From positions 186,001 through 250,000 of the forward strand of contig NZ_QXTF01000002.1 in the NCBI RefSeq assembly GCF_003583725.1: 64,000 bases of DNA, in the 5' to 3' direction. The position numbers and the translations under genes were made by a program. Source of the DNA: Sphingomonas edaphi (GTDB taxonomy: Bacteria; Pseudomonadota; Alphaproteobacteria; Sphingomonadales; Sphingomonadaceae). The notes under the pieces are model-generated. The model saw nothing but the letters and a program-made list of their open reading frames with translations. It was not told the origin of the DNA and ran no database searches. Positions 15,846 through 26,266 of this stretch are shown piece by piece (position 1 is the first letter of the stretch; each line of letters starts with the position of its first letter).

Positions 15846-17444
15846 CTACCTCGCCGAAGTCCTCCGGATGAAATCGGCGACATTGTCGTGCAGGGCTTTC
15901 AATGACGGCAGGTGCGCGTAGACCATGTGGCCCGACTCGTAGAAATGATACTCGATGTTACCGCGCAGTTCAGGCGGAATGGGCATGTGGCGCATCTCGA
16001 AGACCCCGGCGAAATAGGGCGTCGAAATGTCGAAATAGCCGCCATTGGCCATGACCTTTAGATTAGGGCTCTGCTTCATTGCCAGCGCCAGGTCGGGAAG
16101 GACGTTAGGTAAGGCAATCAGCGGCTTTCCAGCGCCCGGCGGCTGGTGCCGGTAATCCCAGCTTTCGTAAATCGGGATCCCTGACTTGAACTCAATGCTC
16201 GGTTGGTAGCCCAGCGAACGGCGGACATAGTCGTTGTAGGCGCTGACGTAGGCGGAGCTGATCGCGCTGCTTTGCGGATCATAGGTGGCGACCTCGCTGA
16301 GCGGGTCAAGCGTCGCGCCGATGAAGCGGGTGTCGAGCGTTCCGACTGTCTGCGCACTGTCGGAGAGCAGTTCCTTCTGGAATGCGCCATACTGGATTCG
16401 CAGGTTAGTCTTCAGCAAGTAGGGGACGGGAATGGCGGTGTAGGCCGATAGGCGCGCCGCGATCCGCTGCCGCTCTTCATCGGGCAGGTCATTGCCCTTC
16501 ATCAGCGCCTGCAGATAGTCGGTCGTCGCGAATGTCTCGACCTCCGACAGGAAGTTGCGCAGCCCGCCGGCGGGGCGGGGGATGCGTTGATGGTACCAGG
16601 CCGTCGCAGCATAGGTCGGCAAGGTCATGACATAGGGCAAGTCGTTGCCAGGGTTCACCTGCGGATCGTCCGGCAGCAGATCCCAGTTTAGGATGTCGGC
16701 GAGCAGCATGACCCCGTTGAGATCGACGTCACGGTTCTGGAGCGCGAGGGCGAGGCCCGCGCCGCGCATCGTCCCGTAGCTTTCGCCGAAGATGTATTTA
16801 GGCGAATTCCAGCGCTGATACTTCGACAGGAATTGCGTAATGAATTGGGCGAATGCGTCGATGTCCTGGTCGACGCCAAAGAAGGCCTTTTCCTTGTCCT
16901 CCCCCGCGATCCGGCTGAATCCCGTGCCGGGCGCGTCAATGAAGACTAGGTCCGATGCGTCCAGCAGGCTCTGGTCATTGGCGACCATGCCATAGGGCGC
17001 GGCGGGTGTGTGCCGACCGTCCACCGTCTCGACCCGAACCGGCCCGAACGCGCCCATGTGCAGCCAGACCGTCGACGATCCCGGTCCACCATTGAACAAG
17101 AAGGTGATGGGCCGGTTGGCGGCTGGAACGCCGTCGCGGAAGTAGGCGGTGTAAAACATCGACGCTTCCGGCTTGGGCGCGGCGGCATCCTTCTTGTCGG
17201 GCTTTGCCGCGGCTTCTGCAGCGTCCGTGTCCTGCCATTCCTTGCCATGGACGACCAGCGTGCCCGCCACAGTCTGATAGGTAATGCGCTTGCCGCCAAC
17301 CGTGACGGTACCGCGCGAACGCTGTTCGCTCGTAGTAAAGAAGGCCGAGGAAGTTGTAGTCGACTTCCCGGCGGAGGCAGGAGCCGGAGCAGACAGGACG
17401 GGAGCCGACGCGAGCAGCGTCGCAAGACAGAGCGCGAATTTCAT
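15846..17444 (-). CDS. Secreted S10-family serine carboxypeptidase
   Basis: The 532-residue protein carries a signal peptide (ending near LSAPAPASA) and the features of peptidase family S10: FNGGPGSSTVWLHMG at about 117-131, GESYGTMRG with nucleophile Ser222, a later NGGYFDISTP with the catalytic Asp, and ESGHMVY with the catalytic His near the C-terminus. S10 enzymes release C-terminal residues from peptides at acidic pH; bacterial copies are usually periplasmic. The gene is monocistronic in appearance, convergent with the alpha/beta hydrolase (8-base gap) and 60 bases downstream of the TonB-dependent receptor on the same strand. Confidence 0.92.
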   Translation of the reverse strand: MKFALCLATLLASAPVLSAPAPASAGKSTTTSSAFFTTSEQRSRGTVTVGGKRITYQTVAGTLVVHGKEWQDTDAAEAAAKPDKKDAAAPKPEASMFYTAYFRDGVPAANRPITFLFNGGPGSSTVWLHMGAFGPVRVETVDGRHTPAAPYGMVANDQSLLDASDLVFIDAPGTGFSRIAGEDKEKAFFGVDQDIDAFAQFITQFLSKYQRWNSPKYIFGESYGTMRGAGLALALQNRDVDLNGVMLLADILNWDLLPDDPQVNPGNDLPYVMTLPTYAATAWYHQRIPRPAGGLRNFLSEVETFATTDYLQALMKGNDLPDEERQRIAARLSAYTAIPVPYLLKTNLRIQYGAFQKELLSDSAQTVGTLDTRFIGATLDPLSEVATYDPQSSAISSAYVSAYNDYVRRSLGYQPSIEFKSGIPIYESWDYRHQPPGAGKPLIALPNVLPDLALAMKQSPNLKVMANGGYFDISTPYFAGVFEMRHMPIPPELRGNIEYHFYESGHMVYAHLPSLKALHDNVADFIRRTSAR

Positions 17445-17504
17445 CGGCGATTGATTGCAACTGCAGCGGACCTTCGCAAGCCCGCCGAGTGACCCGTCAA
17501 TCGC

Positions 17505-19598
17505 CTAAAAGTCGAAGCGCGCCGTCAGCCGGATGTCGCGCCCGGCGAGGGGGGCGTAGTCCTTGAGCAGACTCGAATGACGCCGTGCAACGACATCGAA
17601 GATATTGTTCGCCGCCAGCCCAAGCGTCAGTTCCGGTCGTTGCGTCAACGGATGCCATTCGACGGACGCGTTGAGCAGCGTGTAGCCCGGCGTCTCTGTT
17701 TCCAGCGCCGCGTTGCGCGGTTGTCCGAAGGCATGCTCGACCTCGATCCGTCCATCGACCGGACCGCGCTTTCCGGTGACTGCGCCGAGCAAGCGCAGCG
17801 GCGGGATCTGCGGAGCGGGACCGAAGCCCTTGATCGTCGCGCGAACGGCATCGGCCTGCGCCTCGATGCCCCAGTCTATTCCGCCGACCTCGCCGACATG
17901 GGCGTCCACCTCCGCTTCGAAGCCGGAGTAGCGCGCCTTGCCTTGGCGGACCTGGTAGACCGGAAGGTCGTCTTCGATCTCGCCCGTCGGTGCCTGGAAG
18001 ATGAAATTGGAGAAGCGGCTAGTGAAGGCGGTCAGCCCGAAGCGGACGGGCCCGCGCGTGTGCCGAAGGCTAAGCTCAGCACCGAGGCTGCGCTCCGGAT
18101 CGAGATTGGGATTGCCGATTTCGAATGCTTGGGTTCCGGCGTGAGGGCCGTTGGCGAAAAGTTCATCGATTGCAGGTGCTCGGGCGGAGCGCGATAGGTT
18201 GAGCCCTGCTCGCCAGCCCGGCGAAAATTCGTACAGCCCGCCGAGTGACAACGACAGCGTGTTGAAGCGTCTGCTGAGGTCCGGCGTGCCGAGCACTGCG
18301 TCCGCGTCCGCCGACAAGCGCGAGGTTTCGAAGCGCGCCCCACCCTCGAACCGCCATGGTCCGCGAACCAGACTCTGCAGCGTGAAGATGCCGAACTGCT
18401 TCTGGTTGGCATCGGGCAGATATTTTTCTTCGCCATCGATGGCGACCTTCTTCGCGACATATTGCAGTCCGGTCGTCCCGTCCCAACCGCCGCGCTGTTT
18501 CTGGATCGCTTCGGCGCGGAATTCGCCGCCGCGTGCGTAAAAGCTGGTTCCGATCTCGCCCGTGTCCTCGATCTCGTCGTGGTGATAGCGCGAATAGCCG
18601 CCGCGCAGGTGGATCGCGTCGAGGAAACCGCCGACCGGCACTTCGGCGCGTCCGTCGTATCGGGTCTGCTCGCTGTCAATGGTCGGCGCTTCCGCCTCTA
18701 CGCCCGGAATGAGCGAAAAGCGGATCGGGACCTGGTAGACCGACGTGTGCCGGGCCACCGAGAAACCGACGTTCAGCGGCCCGTCGACATAGGCAGCGCC
18801 GCCGGCGAATTCGGTCGAGCGAGCGGCGCTGTTAGGCAATTCGCCCTTCAGGTCGGCGAGCGCCTCAATCTCCGGATCGCCGCTGGCCAGCGCCTGCTCG
18901 CGAAGTGGTTTCGAGAGCAGGTGGCCGCCCGTTTCGAGGTTGTCGCTCTTAGACCAGCTGCCGTCGCCATGAACGACGAACCTGCCGCCGACCGGGACGT
19001 CGACGGCAAGGCTCGCCGACCGCTCGTTGGCGGCAGTGGCATAGCCAAGCATGCCGGCGGCGTGCAGCGGCGCGTCGGGTTCGCGTCGTGGAATTCGGGA
19101 GTCGATGACGTTGACGACGCCGCCGATCGCGGCGGAGCCGAACAGCAGCGCCGAAGGACCGCGCAGGATGTCGACACGGTCGGCGGTCAGCGGGTTGATC
19201 GCCACCGCGTGGTCGGCACTCGAAGAAGACAGGTCGAGGCTGCCGATACCGTCCGTCAGGATGCGGATGCGGTCGCCGCCAAGTCCGCGAAGGATCGGAC
19301 GTGATGCGGCCGGTCCGAAGCTGGTCGCGCTGACGCCGGGTTGCTTCGCCAGCGTCTCGCCGATGCTCGGCCGGAGGTTCGCGGCGAGGTCTGCCCCATC
19401 GAGGATCGAAACCCCGCCCAGAACATCCTCCACCTTACGGCGCGTCCCGGTGACGACGATTTCCTCATTGTGATTGTGATGGTCGTCCGGCGCCGCCTCG
19501 GCTGCGGCCGCTGCCGGGGTGGTAGCTTCCTGGGCGGTCGCCGGCGTGGCGATCAGGGCGAACGATAGTGCGATAATCGATGTGCTGCTGCGGGTCAT
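17505..19598 (-). CDS. TonB-dependent outer-membrane receptor, ZnuD-like (probable zinc uptake)
   Basis: The 697-residue protein has a signal peptide (ending near PATAQ), a His-rich mature start (DDHHNHNEE), the plug motif EIVVTGTRRK, the LRGLGGDRIRILTDGIG plug loop, and a beta-barrel ending in RLTARFDF with a C-terminal Phe. The overall order resembles ZnuD receptors, which import zinc across the outer membrane with TonB energy. The histidine cluster, the divergent zinc CDF exporter and a Zur-type palindrome 41 bases upstream all point to zinc. The start is ATG 19598 with GGAAG six bases upstream; a TTG five codons earlier is less likely. Zinc specificity is inferred. Confidence 0.85.
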   Translation of the reverse strand: MTRSSTSIIALSFALIATPATAQEATTPAAAAAEAAPDDHHNHNEEIVVTGTRRKVEDVLGGVSILDGADLAANLRPSIGETLAKQPGVSATSFGPAASRPILRGLGGDRIRILTDGIGSLDLSSSSADHAVAINPLTADRVDILRGPSALLFGSAAIGGVVNVIDSRIPRREPDAPLHAAGMLGYATAANERSASLAVDVPVGGRFVVHGDGSWSKSDNLETGGHLLSKPLREQALASGDPEIEALADLKGELPNSAARSTEFAGGAAYVDGPLNVGFSVARHTSVYQVPIRFSLIPGVEAEAPTIDSEQTRYDGRAEVPVGGFLDAIHLRGGYSRYHHDEIEDTGEIGTSFYARGGEFRAEAIQKQRGGWDGTTGLQYVAKKVAIDGEEKYLPDANQKQFGIFTLQSLVRGPWRFEGGARFETSRLSADADAVLGTPDLSRRFNTLSLSLGGLYEFSPGWRAGLNLSRSARAPAIDELFANGPHAGTQAFEIGNPNLDPERSLGAELSLRHTRGPVRFGLTAFTSRFSNFIFQAPTGEIEDDLPVYQVRQGKARYSGFEAEVDAHVGEVGGIDWGIEAQADAVRATIKGFGPAPQIPPLRLLGAVTGKRGPVDGRIEVEHAFGQPRNAALETETPGYTLLNASVEWHPLTQRPELTLGLAANNIFDVVARRHSSLLKDYAPLAGRDIRLTARFDF

Positions 19599-19638
19599 GG
19601 AGCTTCCAAACAAATCTATTTTGGTGTCCCTAGAGCAA

Positions 19639-19652
19639 GATGTTACAACATC
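19639..19652. promoter_or_regulatory. Candidate Zur operator GATGTT-AC-AACATC
   Basis: The 14-base palindrome has perfect 6-base arms and lies 41 bases upstream of the ZnuD-like receptor and 130 bases upstream of the CDF exporter. Alphaproteobacterial Zur sites are AT-rich palindromes with TGTTA/TAACA cores, and this one fits loosely. Assignment to Zur rests mainly on the zinc genes on both sides. Confidence 0.5.
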
Positions 19653-19781
19653 GCAAATGAAGGCTATGGCGTTCGTCGCTCGAACTTGGCGGTTGGTCGA
19701 ATGCGGCGCGGAGCGCTTTCACGGCTGCAGCATCCCGCCGTTCAGCTTGCCGTCAGCCGACTTCCGCGCCAGTTAGCTATT

Positions 19782-20726
19782 ATGGGCGCCGGTCACTCGC
19801 ACGATCATCCGCATCCCGCAGACTTCGGCCGCGCCTTCGCGATCGGAATCGCGCTCAACCTTGGCTTCGTCGCTGTGGAGGCATTCTACGGCTTCGTTGC
19901 GGACTCGATGGCGCTACTCGCCGATGCCGGTCACAATTTGTCGGATGTGCTGGGCCTTGTACTCGCCTGGGCGGGCGCGGCGCTGGTTAAGCGGCGACCG
20001 AATGAGCGCTTCTCATACGGGCTGAAGAAAAGCTCGATCCTCGCCGCACTGCTCAACGCACTGCTGCTGCTGGTGGCGATCGGCGCAATTATTGCCGAAG
20101 CGATCCGCCGCTTGGGCGACCCCCAACCCGCGAACGGCGAGACAGTCATGGCGGTGGCTACCGTCGGCATCGTGGTCAACGGCGTCACGGCGTGGTTGTT
20201 CGCCCGGGGACGGAAGCACGACATAAATATCCGCGGCGCGTACCTCCACATGGTCGCGGACGCAGCCGTATCGGTTGGCGTCGTGGTCGCGGGCTTCCTT
20301 ATCCTGCAGACGGGCGCGGCGTGGATCGACCCGGTCACCAGTCTGGTCGTCGCCGCCGTCATTCTGTGGGGAACATGGGGACTGCTGACCGAAAGCCTCA
20401 CTATGACACTGGCTGGGGTGCCGAAGGGAATTGATTCCTCTCACGTCGGCCGCGCGCTGGAAAAGCTGCCGGGTGTGACTGCGGTTCACCATCTCCACAT
20501 CTGGTCGCTTAGCACGACCGAATCTGCCCTAACCGTGCACATGGTGGTCGAGCCCGGCGTCGACCGCGACGTTATTATCCGCCAGGCCAATGCTTATGTG
20601 CACCAGTTGTTCGGAATCGCCCACTCGACGATTCAGGTCGAAAGCGACACGGGCCGCTGCGTATCCCACGACCATGAGGGCCATGGCTTCTACGCGCATG
20701 ATGACGGGGTCGCGCACGGCCACTAG
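19782..20726 (+). CDS. Cation diffusion facilitator (CDF) zinc exporter
   Basis: The 314-residue inner-membrane protein exports divalent metal by proton exchange. It has six predicted membrane helices, His-rich termini (GHSHDHPH at the start; SHDHEGHGFYAHDD and GHGH-like end), the TM2 motif ADAGHNLSD with His51 and Asp55, and HMVADAAVS in TM5. The HxxxD pairs in both TM2 and TM5 are the zinc-type signature of CDF proteins such as ZitB and CzcD. The cytoplasmic domain includes VHHLHIWSLS. The ATG at 19782 opens at the His-rich tail; the in-frame region upstream is not conserved. It is divergent from the zinc receptor and ends nine bases before thrC. Confidence 0.92.
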   Translation: MGAGHSHDHPHPADFGRAFAIGIALNLGFVAVEAFYGFVADSMALLADAGHNLSDVLGLVLAWAGAALVKRRPNERFSYGLKKSSILAALLNALLLLVAIGAIIAEAIRRLGDPQPANGETVMAVATVGIVVNGVTAWLFARGRKHDINIRGAYLHMVADAAVSVGVVVAGFLILQTGAAWIDPVTSLVVAAVILWGTWGLLTESLTMTLAGVPKGIDSSHVGRALEKLPGVTAVHHLHIWSLSTTESALTVHMVVEPGVDRDVIIRQANAYVHQLFGIAHSTIQVESDTGRCVSHDHEGHGFYAHDDGVAHGH

Positions 20727-20735
20727 GGTCGCGCC

Positions 20736-21938
20736 ATGTACATGACTCACCTCGAATGTTCGCTGACCGGCGAGCGATACGAAGCCGACCGCCCCCACAA
20801 CCTGTCTCGAGCCGGAAAGCCGCTTTTCGCCCGCTACGACCTTGAAAAAGTGGCAGCGCGGCTGAACCGCGCCGAACTGGCGGGGCGCCCTGCCGGCATG
20901 TGGAAGTGGCGGGAGCTTTTGCCCCTGCCATACGGCTCGGAGCCGGTCAGCCTGGGTGAACCGGAGACGCCACTGGTCACGCTGGACGGGGTCGGCGCAC
21001 GGCACGGCGTGCGGGCGCCCGTCGTCAAAGACGAAGGCCGGCTCCCGACCGGATCGTTCAAGGCGCGGGGGCTCGCCATGGCCATTAGCATGGCGAAGCA
21101 TTACGGCATCGACCGCATTGCGCTGCCCACCAATGGTAACGCCGGCGCGGCGCTGGCTGCCTATGGCGCACGGGCGGGTATGCGAACGCTGGTCATTTGT
21201 CCCGAGGAAACGCCAGAGCTGAACATCCGCGAGACTGCCGCATACGGAGCAGAGGTGATCGTCGCCGACGGGCAGATCGACGAGTGCGGTCGCATCGTCG
21301 GCGAGGGCGCGGCTCAGGGCCGCTGGTTCGATTGTTCGACGCTGAAAGAGCCGTACCGGCTTGAAGGCAAGAAGGTCATGGGTCTCGAACTGGCTGAACA
21401 GCTGGGATGGGAACTACCCGACATCATATTCTACCCGACCGGCGGCGGCACGGGCTTGATCGGCATGTGGAAGGGCTTTGACGAGCTTGAACGGATCGGA
21501 CTCATCGGTTCGAAGCGGCCACGAATGATCGCGGTCCAGGCGGCCGGTTGCGCCCCGATGGTCAGGGCCTGGGAGAAGGGTGACGAATATGCCGACCGCT
21601 GGGAAGGGGCGGCGACTATGGCCACCGGCATCCGCGTGCCCAAGGCCGTGGGCGATTTCCTCATCCTTCGTGCGGTGCGAGAAAGCGGGGGCGCGGCAAT
21701 CGCGGTCGAAGAGGAAGCAATCATGGAGGCGGTGAACGACGCCGCGAAAAAGGACGGTTTGCTGCTGTGTCCGGAGGGTGGGGCTGTGCTCGCCGCCTGG
21801 CGAGCGGCGCTCCACCACAAGCTGATCGATGGGTCAGAGCGGGTCGTTCTGTTTAACTGCGCCAACGGAAACAAATATCCGCTCATCGACCGGTCGAGGC
21901 GGATGGGGCTGGCGGATATCGACGCGGCAACGCTTTAG
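20736..21938 (+). CDS. thrC: Threonine synthase
   Basis: Threonine synthase is a pyridoxal-phosphate enzyme that converts O-phosphohomoserine to threonine. The 400-residue protein has the PLP lysine Lys109 in TGSFKARG, the phosphate-binding loop PTGGGTGLIG, a substrate loop ALPTNGNAGAALAAYGARAG, and a closing serine-dehydratase-like fold. The N-terminus (MTHLECSLTGERYEAD) contains the short lead-in with a Cys seen in the thermophile/plant-like class of this enzyme rather than the E. coli class. An alternative start is the ATG at residue 3. It sits nine bases after the CDF exporter and could be co-transcribed, but the two functions are unrelated. Confidence 0.92.
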   Translation: MYMTHLECSLTGERYEADRPHNLSRAGKPLFARYDLEKVAARLNRAELAGRPAGMWKWRELLPLPYGSEPVSLGEPETPLVTLDGVGARHGVRAPVVKDEGRLPTGSFKARGLAMAISMAKHYGIDRIALPTNGNAGAALAAYGARAGMRTLVICPEETPELNIRETAAYGAEVIVADGQIDECGRIVGEGAAQGRWFDCSTLKEPYRLEGKKVMGLELAEQLGWELPDIIFYPTGGGTGLIGMWKGFDELERIGLIGSKRPRMIAVQAAGCAPMVRAWEKGDEYADRWEGAATMATGIRVPKAVGDFLILRAVRESGGAAIAVEEEAIMEAVNDAAKKDGLLLCPEGGAVLAAWRAALHHKLIDGSERVVLFNCANGNKYPLIDRSRRMGLADIDAATL

Positions 21939-21951
21939 CTAGAAACGAGTA

Positions 21952-21979
21952 AGCCCCGGCAACCGAAGTTGCCGGGGCT
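21952..21979 (+). terminator. Perfect 12-bp hairpin after thrC, possible terminator
   Basis: AGCCCCGGCAAC and GTTGCCGGGGCT form a perfect stem with a CGAA loop, 13 bases after the thrC stop. No T run follows on the plus strand, so it is not a classic intrinsic terminator. It may stabilise the 3' end or act with Rho. Confidence 0.5.
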
Positions 21980-22109
21980 CCATGATTCGCTTCCGAAGAA
22001 TTGAACCACGTAAGCAAAACGGCCGGGACGCATTGCGGTTCCAAGCAACGCAGAATTTTTTTGTCCAGCCGACGATTGAGGTGGGAAGCTCATTCTGCTT
22101 GATGACCGC

Positions 22110-25100
22110 GTGGCTCCTGTCTGGACCTTTGCGATCGACCGCGGCGGAACGTTCACCGATATAGTGGCGACCTGTTCGAACGGGCGGCAGCGGGTCGAAA
22201 AGTTGCTGTCGGAAAACCCCAGTCATTACGCCGATGCGGCAATCGAGGGTATTCGACGCATCCTGAAAAGCGAAGGCGGGACGCTTGGTCCTGTGCGAAT
22301 GGGCACGACCGTTGCTACCAATGCACTGCTGGAACGGAAGGGCGAGCGGCTGGCGCTGGCGATAACGCGCGGCTTTGGGGATGCGCTGCGCATTGGCTAC
22401 CAGGCCCGGCCGGAGATTTTCGCGCGGCACATCGTGTTGCCGTCGATGTTGTACCAGACCGTTGTCGAAATTGACGAGCGGATCGGGGCAGACGGCGCGG
22501 TGGTCCGGTCGCTGGACGAAGCGGCTGCCACCGACGCTTTCGCCGCCTTGAGGGCCGAAGGTCTTGACGCGCTGGCCATCGTTCTGATGCACGGCTGGCG
22601 TTACACAGACCATGAGCAGCGCCTCGCCCGGATCGCTCGCGACCTTGGCTTCGCGCAGGTTTCGGTCAGCCATGAGGTCGCGCCGCTGATAAAGCTGGTC
22701 GGGCGCGGGGACACGACCGTAGTCGACGCTTACCTGTCGCCGATCCTTCGCCGATATGTCGAACGCGTGTCGGCCGGGCTTGGCGCGGCGGCGACGCTTC
22801 AGTTTATGCAATCAAACGGTGGCCTGACCGAAGCGCAGGCGTTTCGCGGAAAGGATGCTGTCCTGTCCGGTCCGGCCGGCGGCGTCGTTGGGATGGTCAC
22901 GGCCTCGGTGCCGCACGGCAATGAGCGGCTGATCGGCTTCGACATGGGGGGAACGTCGACCGACGTGTCGCATTATGCTGGCCGGTTCGAGCTGGGCGAC
23001 GAGAATGTTATTGCCGGCGTACGAATCCGCGCGCCGATGATGCAGGTCCATACGATTGCCGCGGGCGGCGGCTCAATCTGCACCTTTGACGGCATGCGCT
23101 TCCGCGTCGGTCCAGAGTCCGCGGGTGCCCGACCCGGCCCGGCCTGCTACCGCGCGGGCGGTCCGCTTACCATCACAGACTGCAACCTGTTTCTTGGCCG
23201 GATCAGTGCCGAACATTTCCCGCCGGTGTTTGGGCCGAACGGAGACTTGCCGGTCGATCTCCATGCGGCGCGCGCCCGGCTGCAGGAGATTGCCGATGCG
23301 CTCAGCGGGACGAAAAGCCTGGAGGAGATCGCCGAAGGGTTCCTCGCCATCGCGGTCGACAATATGGCTGCCGCGATCCGCAAGATTTCGGTCGCTCGGG
23401 GCCATGACGTGACCCGTTACACTCTGGCCTGCTTTGGCGGGGCGGGCGGCCAGCACGCCTGCCGGGTGGCCGACGCGTTGGGGATGGAGCGCATCTTGGT
23501 CCATCCGCTCGCCGGCGTGCTGTCAGCCTACGGCATCGGCCTTGCCGAAGTGAAGGCGGTCCGGGAAGTGAGCTGGCTCAAACCGCTGAGCGAGGACTTT
23601 GTGAGCGGCGTCGCTGGCCTGGAGCGCGACGCGAAGGCCGCGCTGGAGGCGCAGGGTTTTTCGCCGCAGCAAATCCGGTTCGAACGGCGGGCGCGCCTCC
23701 GGGCCCCGGGTAGTGACACGACACTGACGGTCGAGCTTGGCGACGCCCCGTCGATGCGCGACGCGTTCGAGATGCTTCATTGCAAGCGCTTCGGCTATGT
23801 CGACGAGGTCGAGCCGATCCTCGATACGCTGACCGTCGAAGCCATCGCCGAGCAGGTGCAGGTAGCTTCCTCATCAATGTCGGCTACGGACAACTGCGAA
23901 ACCATCGATGGACCGGCGCTCCTGTTCGACCCGTCGTCGACCACGGTCGTCGAGCCCGGCTGGCGGGCGGCGCGGGCCGCGGACGGGACGCTGGTCCTGA
24001 CTCGTCACGTGCCGCTCGAGCGGGAGAAAGCGGTCGGCACGGAGGTAGATCCAGTGCGGCTGGAGATCTTCAATAACCTGTTCATGGCGATCGCTGAGGA
24101 AATGGGCGTTGCACTGCAATCGACCGCCACCTCGGTGAACATCAAGGAACGGTTAGATTTCTCCTGCGCCATTTTCGACGCGGAAGGCGCGCTAATCGCC
24201 AATGCGCCGCATATTCCCGTACACCTTGGATCGATGGGCGAAAGCATTCGTACGATCATCGACAGCCGGGGTGCTGGACGCGACGGGCGCGGCATCCGTC
24301 GCGGCGATGCCTATGTGCTGAACGATCCATATCGGGGTGGGACTCACCTCCCGGATATCACCGTCATCGTCCCTGTTTTCTACGACAATGAAAGAGAACC
24401 GTCGGCGTTCGTCGCCGCTCGCGGTCATCACGCCGACATCGGCGGGATCGCGCCGGGCTCCATGCCGCCCGACAGTCGAACCATCGACCAGGAAGGCGTG
24501 CTCATCGACAACCGGCTCCTAGTTGACGAAGGCCGTTTCCAGAAGGCGGAGATTCTGGCGCTGCTTGCGTCAGGATCGTGGCCGGCCCGCAATCCAGACC
24601 GCAATATCGCTGACCTCCGCGCGCAGCTTGCGGCCTGTGTGCGGGGAGCGGAAGCGCTGGCCGGCACCGCGCGCGATTATGGGCCTGCGGTCGTCTCGGC
24701 GTACATGTCCCACGTTCTCGCCAATGCCGAGGAATCGGTCCGTCGGCTTCTCGACCGCCTCGACGATGGCGGATTCGACTATGCGATGGACAATGGTGCC
24801 CATGTCCGCGTCGCCATTGCCGTCGACAAGGGGGCGCGCTCGGCGACCTTCGATTTCACCGGCACCAGCGCGCAGCTCGCCAATAATTTCAACGCGCCCC
24901 GTTCGATCGTTCGCGCCGCGGCGCTCTACGTGGTGCGGACGCTCATCGATGATGTCATTCCAATGAACGATGGCTGCCTTCGCCCGATCGAGCTGGTCGT
25001 CCCGGAGGGCTCAATGCTGAACCCGCGTGCTCCCGCGGCGGTCGTCGCCGGCAATGTCGAGACCAGTCAGGTCGTGACCGATGCGCTCTTCGCCGCGACC

Positions 25101-25595
25101 GGGCGGCTGGCGCCCAGCCAGGGGACGATGAATAACTTCACCTTTGGCAACGACCGCCACCAATATTACGAGACGATCGCCGGCGGATCGGGTGCAGGGC
25201 CCGACCACGACGGGACCGACGCGGTCCAAACGCACATGACCAACAGCCGCCTGACCGATCCGGAAATCCTTGAAACGCGGCTTCCCGTCCGGCTCGACCA
25301 ATTCTCGATCCGGCACGGGTCGGGCGGCAGGGGGGCGCATCATGGAGGCGACGGGGTCGTGCGCGCAATCCGCTTCCTCGAGCCCATGCGGGCGAACATT
25401 CTAGCTAATCGCCGGGTGATTGCCCCGCGGGGGCTCAACGGCGGCGAAGACGCCATGCCCGGGAAGAACTGGGTGGAGCGCGTGAACGGAGCGATCGAAC
25501 CATTGTCTGCCACGGCCTCTGCCGAAATGCAGGCTGGCGACCGTTTCGTGATTGAAACGCCGGGCGGCGGTGCTTTCGGCAGGGAGGGTGCATGA
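22110..25595 (+). CDS. oplAH: 5-oxoprolinase / hydantoinase A-B fusion (OplAH type)
   Basis: OplAH-type enzymes use ATP to open 5-oxoproline (pyroglutamate) to glutamate; related proteins act on hydantoins. The 1161-residue protein has an N-terminal HyuA-like half with the nucleotide-binding DRGGTFTD at 10-17 and [11 protein letters not shown] near 287-297, and a C-terminal HyuB-like half from about residue 640 ([20 protein letters not shown]) with [14 protein letters not shown] and [13 protein letters not shown]. Length matches single-chain bacterial OplAH. No ATG precedes the conserved start, so I use the GTG at 22110, with a weak ribosome site. It overlaps the DUF969 gene by 4 bases, the first of three such junctions. 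Specificity for 5-oxoproline over hydantoin is supported by the transporter-like neighbours but not proven. Confidence 0.88.
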   Translation: MAPVWTFAIDRGGTFTDIVATCSNGRQRVEKLLSENPSHYADAAIEGIRRILKSEGGTLGPVRMGTTVATNALLERKGERLALAITRGFGDALRIGYQARPEIFARHIVLPSMLYQTVVEIDERIGADGAVVRSLDEAAATDAFAALRAEGLDALAIVLMHGWRYTDHEQRLARIARDLGFAQVSVSHEVAPLIKLVGRGDTTVVDAYLSPILRRYVERVSAGLGAAATLQFMQSNGGLTEAQAFRGKDAVLSGPAGGVVGMVTASVPHGNERLIGFDMGGTSTDVSHYAGRFELGDENVIAGVRIRAPMMQVHTIAAGGGSICTFDGMRFRVGPESAGARPGPACYRAGGPLTITDCNLFLGRISAEHFPPVFGPNGDLPVDLHAARARLQEIADALSGTKSLEEIAEGFLAIAVDNMAAAIRKISVARGHDVTRYTLACFGGAGGQHACRVADALGMERILVHPLAGVLSAYGIGLAEVKAVREVSWLKPLSEDFVSGVAGLERDAKAALEAQGFSPQQIRFERRARLRAPGSDTTLTVELGDAPSMRDAFEMLHCKRFGYVDEVEPILDTLTVEAIAEQVQVASSSMSATDNCETIDGPALLFDPSSTTVVEPGWRAARAADGTLVLTRHVPLEREKAVGTEVDPVRLEIFNNLFMAIAEEMGVALQSTATSVNIKERLDFSCAIFDAEGALIANAPHIPVHLGSMGESIRTIIDSRGAGRDGRGIRRGDAYVLNDPYRGGTHLPDITVIVPVFYDNEREPSAFVAARGHHADIGGIAPGSMPPDSRTIDQEGVLIDNRLLVDEGRFQKAEILALLASGSWPARNPDRNIADLRAQLAACVRGAEALAGTARDYGPAVVSAYMSHVLANAEESVRRLLDRLDDGGFDYAMDNGAHVRVAIAVDKGARSATFDFTGTSAQLANNFNAPRSIVRAAALYVVRTLIDDVIPMNDGCLRPIELVVPEGSMLNPRAPAAVVAGNVETSQVVTDALFAATGRLAPSQGTMNNFTFGNDRHQYYETIAGGSGAGPDHDGTDAVQTHMTNSRLTDPEILETRLPVRLDQFSIRHGSGGRGAHHGGDGVVRAIRFLEPMRANILANRRVIAPRGLNGGEDAMPGKNWVERVNGAIEPLSATASAEMQAGDRFVIETPGGGAFGREGA

Positions 25596-26266
25596 TCAAT
25601 TACTGGCCGCTAATCGGGATATTGCTGGTCGTCGCGGGCTTCGCGCTGCGGATGAACCCGATGCTGGTCGTTACCGGGTCAGCCATCGCCACCGGCCTGA
25701 TCGCGGCGATGGACCTGCACGAGGTGATCTCTACCTTCGGCAAGGCTTTCAACGACAACCGCATCATCGCCATCGTCTGGATCGTCCTGCCGGTCATCGG
25801 CCTGCTCGAGCGGTTCGGGCTGCAACAGCGCGCCGCGGCGGTCATCCGCAAGATGCGCAACGCGACAACGGGCCGCCTGCTGATCCTCTACCTTCTCTAT
25901 CGCCAGATCACCGCCGCCATCGGGCTGCACTCGACCGCAGGCCATCCGCAGACCGTTCGTCCGCTGGTCGCGCCGATGGCGCTCGCCGCTGCGGAGAAGC
26001 AGCACGGCGGGCTGACCGAGGACGAGGCGGAGAAGGTAAAAGCCTATTCCGCCGCAACCGACAATGTCGGCCTCTTTTTTGGCGAGGATATTTTCTTCGC
26101 AATCGGCTCGATCGTGCTGATCCAGCAGACGCTGGCGACCTACGGATACAGCCTGGCGCCGCTCGAGCTTGCGCTTTGGGCCATTCCCAGCGCGATCGCC
26201 GCCTTCCTGATCCACGGCGCTCGCCTCGCCCTGCTGGATCGCCGGCTGGGGAGAAGCGGGCAATGA
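25592..26266 (+). CDS. DUF969 family membrane protein (putative transporter subunit)
   Basis: The 224-residue protein has about six hydrophobic segments and matches DUF969 ([56 protein letters not shown]). DUF969 is almost always encoded beside DUF979, and the pair is thought to form a transporter; published comparative genomics has linked it to 5-oxoproline metabolism. The start ATG overlaps the OplAH stop (ATGA) and its stop overlaps the DUF979 start by 4 bases. A conserved acidic/polar stretch, [10 protein letters not shown], within the membrane region could contact substrate. Transport activity and substrate are inferred. Confidence 0.85.
   Translation: MINYWPLIGILLVVAGFALRMNPMLVVTGSAIATGLIAAMDLHEVISTFGKAFNDNRIIAIVWIVLPVIGLLERFGLQQRAAAVIRKMRNATTGRLLILYLLYRQITAAIGLHSTAGHPQTVRPLVAPMALAAAEKQHGGLTEDEAEKVKAYSAATDNVGLFFGEDIFFAIGSIVLIQQTLATYGYSLAPLELALWAIPSAIAAFLIHGARLALLDRRLGRSGQ

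Noticed and set aside
25552-26262. A single 554-residue protein fusing DUF969 region and DUF979
   Set aside because: The first part is DUF969 read in the wrong frame; the true DUF979 start is ATG 26263 at a 4-base overlap.
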